From positions 1-64,000 of the forward strand of contig NZ_JAAAYE010000034.1 of assembly GCF_013282575.1 (NCBI RefSeq): 64,000 nt of DNA, read 5' to 3'. This document shows, in pieces, positions 62,829 to 64,000 of the stretch; within the stretch, counting starts at the first letter, position 1; every line of letters begins with the position of its first letter. Source of the DNA: Paraburkholderia sp. NMBU_R16. GTDB taxonomy: Bacteria > Pseudomonadota > Gammaproteobacteria > Burkholderiales > Burkholderiaceae. A program made the translations under genes and the position numbers. The notes under the pieces were generated by a model, which saw only the letters and a list, made by a program, of their open reading frames with translations, was not told the DNA's origin and did not search any database.

Positions 62829-64000
62829 ATGAATCAAATCGAACAAGCCACGCTCCTCGTCGAATTGCTGACCGAAGAACTGCCGCCGAAAGCGCTCGCG
62901 CGCCTCGGTGAAGCCTTTGCCACCGGCCTCGTGGAGCGGCTGGCCGCTCGCGATCTCATCGCCGGCGAACCCTCGTTCGAGCGTTTTGCGACGCCACGAC
63001 GCCTGGCCGTCGCGATCAAGCATGTGCGCAGCGTCGCACCGGCCAAGGACGTGCGCGAGAAAGTCCTGCCCGTGTCGGTTGCATTCGATGCGAACGGGCG
63101 TCCGAGCGCGCCGCTTGCCAAGAAGCTCGCGGCGCTCGGCTTTCCCGATATCGACGTCGATCAACTCGAGCGTGCGCAAGACGGTAAGGCCGAAGCGCTG
63201 TTTCTGCGCTACTCGGCGCCCGGTGCCACGCTCGCCGCGGGGTTGCAGGCGGCGCTCGACGAAACGCTTGCAAAGCTGCCGATCCCGAAAGTGATGACTT
63301 ATCAGCGTCCCGACGGCACTAGCGTGCAATTCGTTCGCCCGGTTCAGCGGCTCACCGTATTGCATGGCGAAGAAGTCGTGCCGGTCACTGCGTTCGGCAT
63401 CGATGCGGGCGACACCACGGTCGGCCACCGGTTTCTGTCGGACGGTCTCGTGGCCATCCTCCATGCCGACGAGTATGCGGCCACGCTGCGCGCGAAAGGG
63501 CACGTGGTGGCGAACTTCGCCGATCGCCGCGCGAGCATCGTGACGCAGTTGCGGGCACATGCGGGAGGCGATGTCGTGGTGATGCCCGACGCACTGCTCG
63601 ACGAAGTGACTGCGCTGGTCGAATGGCCGGTGGTCTACGCCTGCCGTTTCGAAGACGAGTTTCTGCAGGTCCCGCAGGAATGCCTGATCCTGACGATGCA
63701 GACGAACCAGAAGTATTTCGCGTTGACCGATAGCGAAAGCAAATTGCGCTCGCGGTTTCTGATCGTCTCCAACATCGAAACGAAAACGCCGGGTGAGATC
63801 GTCGAGGGCAACGAACGCGTCGTGCGGCCGCGCCTCGCCGATGCCAAGTTCTTCTTCGAGCAGGACAAGAAAAAACCGCTCGCCGAGCGTGTGCCGCTGC
63901 TTGCGAATGTCGTCTATCACAACAAGCTGGGCTCGCAGTTCAAGCGCGTCGAGCGCCTCGTCGCGCTGGCCGGCAAAATCGCCCCGCTCGTCGATGCGAA
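62829..64000 (+). CDS. glyS: Glycyl-tRNA synthetase beta subunit, partial
   Basis: About 390 residues are visible, running off the window end. The start [23 protein letters not shown] and the downstream [31 protein letters not shown] and VGHRFLSDG are typical of GlyS, which recognises the tRNA. The full protein is usually about 700 residues, so roughly half is seen. Confidence 0.95.
   Translation, partial: MNQIEQATLLVELLTEELPPKALARLGEAFATGLVERLAARDLIAGEPSFERFATPRRLAVAIKHVRSVAPAKDVREKVLPVSVAFDANGRPSAPLAKKLAALGFPDIDVDQLERAQDGKAEALFLRYSAPGATLAAGLQAALDETLAKLPIPKVMTYQRPDGTSVQFVRPVQRLTVLHGEEVVPVTAFGIDAGDTTVGHRFLSDGLVAILHADEYAATLRAKGHVVANFADRRASIVTQLRAHAGGDVVVMPDALLDEVTALVEWPVVYACRFEDEFLQVPQECLILTMQTNQKYFALTDSESKLRSRFLIVSNIETKTPGEIVEGNERVVRPRLADAKFFFEQDKKKPLAERVPLLANVVYHNKLGSQFKRVERLVALAGKIAPLVDA

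Overview
The window is high-G+C DNA from a beta-proteobacterium of the Burkholderiaceae. The gene order miaB-ybeZ-ybeY-(chaC)-corC-lnt-glyQ-glyS, the three-heme cytochrome next to a diheme one, and the glycerol and tetronate gene sets all look like Burkholderia, Paraburkholderia or Trinickia. I cannot name the genus from the sequence alone. No rRNA, tRNA or CRISPR array was seen.

Layout. 1-0.9 kb: an accessory edge with the first codons of an IS5-type transposase and a low-G+C DUF1493/STM2901 pair. 1-5.2 kb: a four-PAS histidine kinase and, upstream of it, an unrecognised 552-residue protein behind a textbook hrpII/PIP box, so a candidate type III effector. 5.2-7.4 kb: a CheY / CheC / PAS-GGDEF operon preceded by a perfect FNR box. 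7.4-14.5 kb: a complete tetronate (D-erythronate / L-threonate) operon, ltnD-otnK-otnC-MFS-otnI-denD, with its GntR regulator and operator. 14.5-15.1 kb: a structured non-coding stretch ending in a strong terminator. 15.1-19.7 kb: a glycolate/glyoxylate set (GlcG-like, malate synthase G, lactate/glycolate permease). 20-21.5 kb: a secreted six-Asp-box sialidase-fold protein.

21.7-34 kb holds a deoxysugar catabolic cluster. It has a DeoR-type regulator, an ABC importer with two permeases and an LsrB/RhaS-like binding protein, a PfkB kinase, a FucU mutarotase, a double-domain ALDH16-type dehydrogenase, deoxyribose-phosphate aldolase and an FGGY kinase. The likely flow is import, anomer exchange, phosphorylation, aldol cleavage to glyceraldehyde-3-phosphate and acetaldehyde, and oxidation of the aldehyde. 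34.4-36.5 kb: a galactonate dehydratase with a divergent FadR-type regulator that seems to lack a normal start codon. 36.7-43.9 kb: a small membrane protein, CopD, two cytochromes c, RhlE helicase and a ferritin-like pair. 44-52 kb: a gamma-glutamyltransferase and the glycerol regulon glpR, glpD, glpK, glpF, with phased GlpR-like half-sites before glpD. 52-54.3 kb: an MFS exporter divergent from a LysR regulator across a perfect inverted repeat. 54.4-64 kb: the conserved housekeeping block, cut off inside glyS.

The most unusual points are the hrpII-box gene, the FNR-linked CheY-CheC-cyclase operon, the deoxysugar cluster with its ALDH16 enzyme, the probable ATC start of the galactonate regulator, and the structured RNA-like region at 14.5-15.0 kb.
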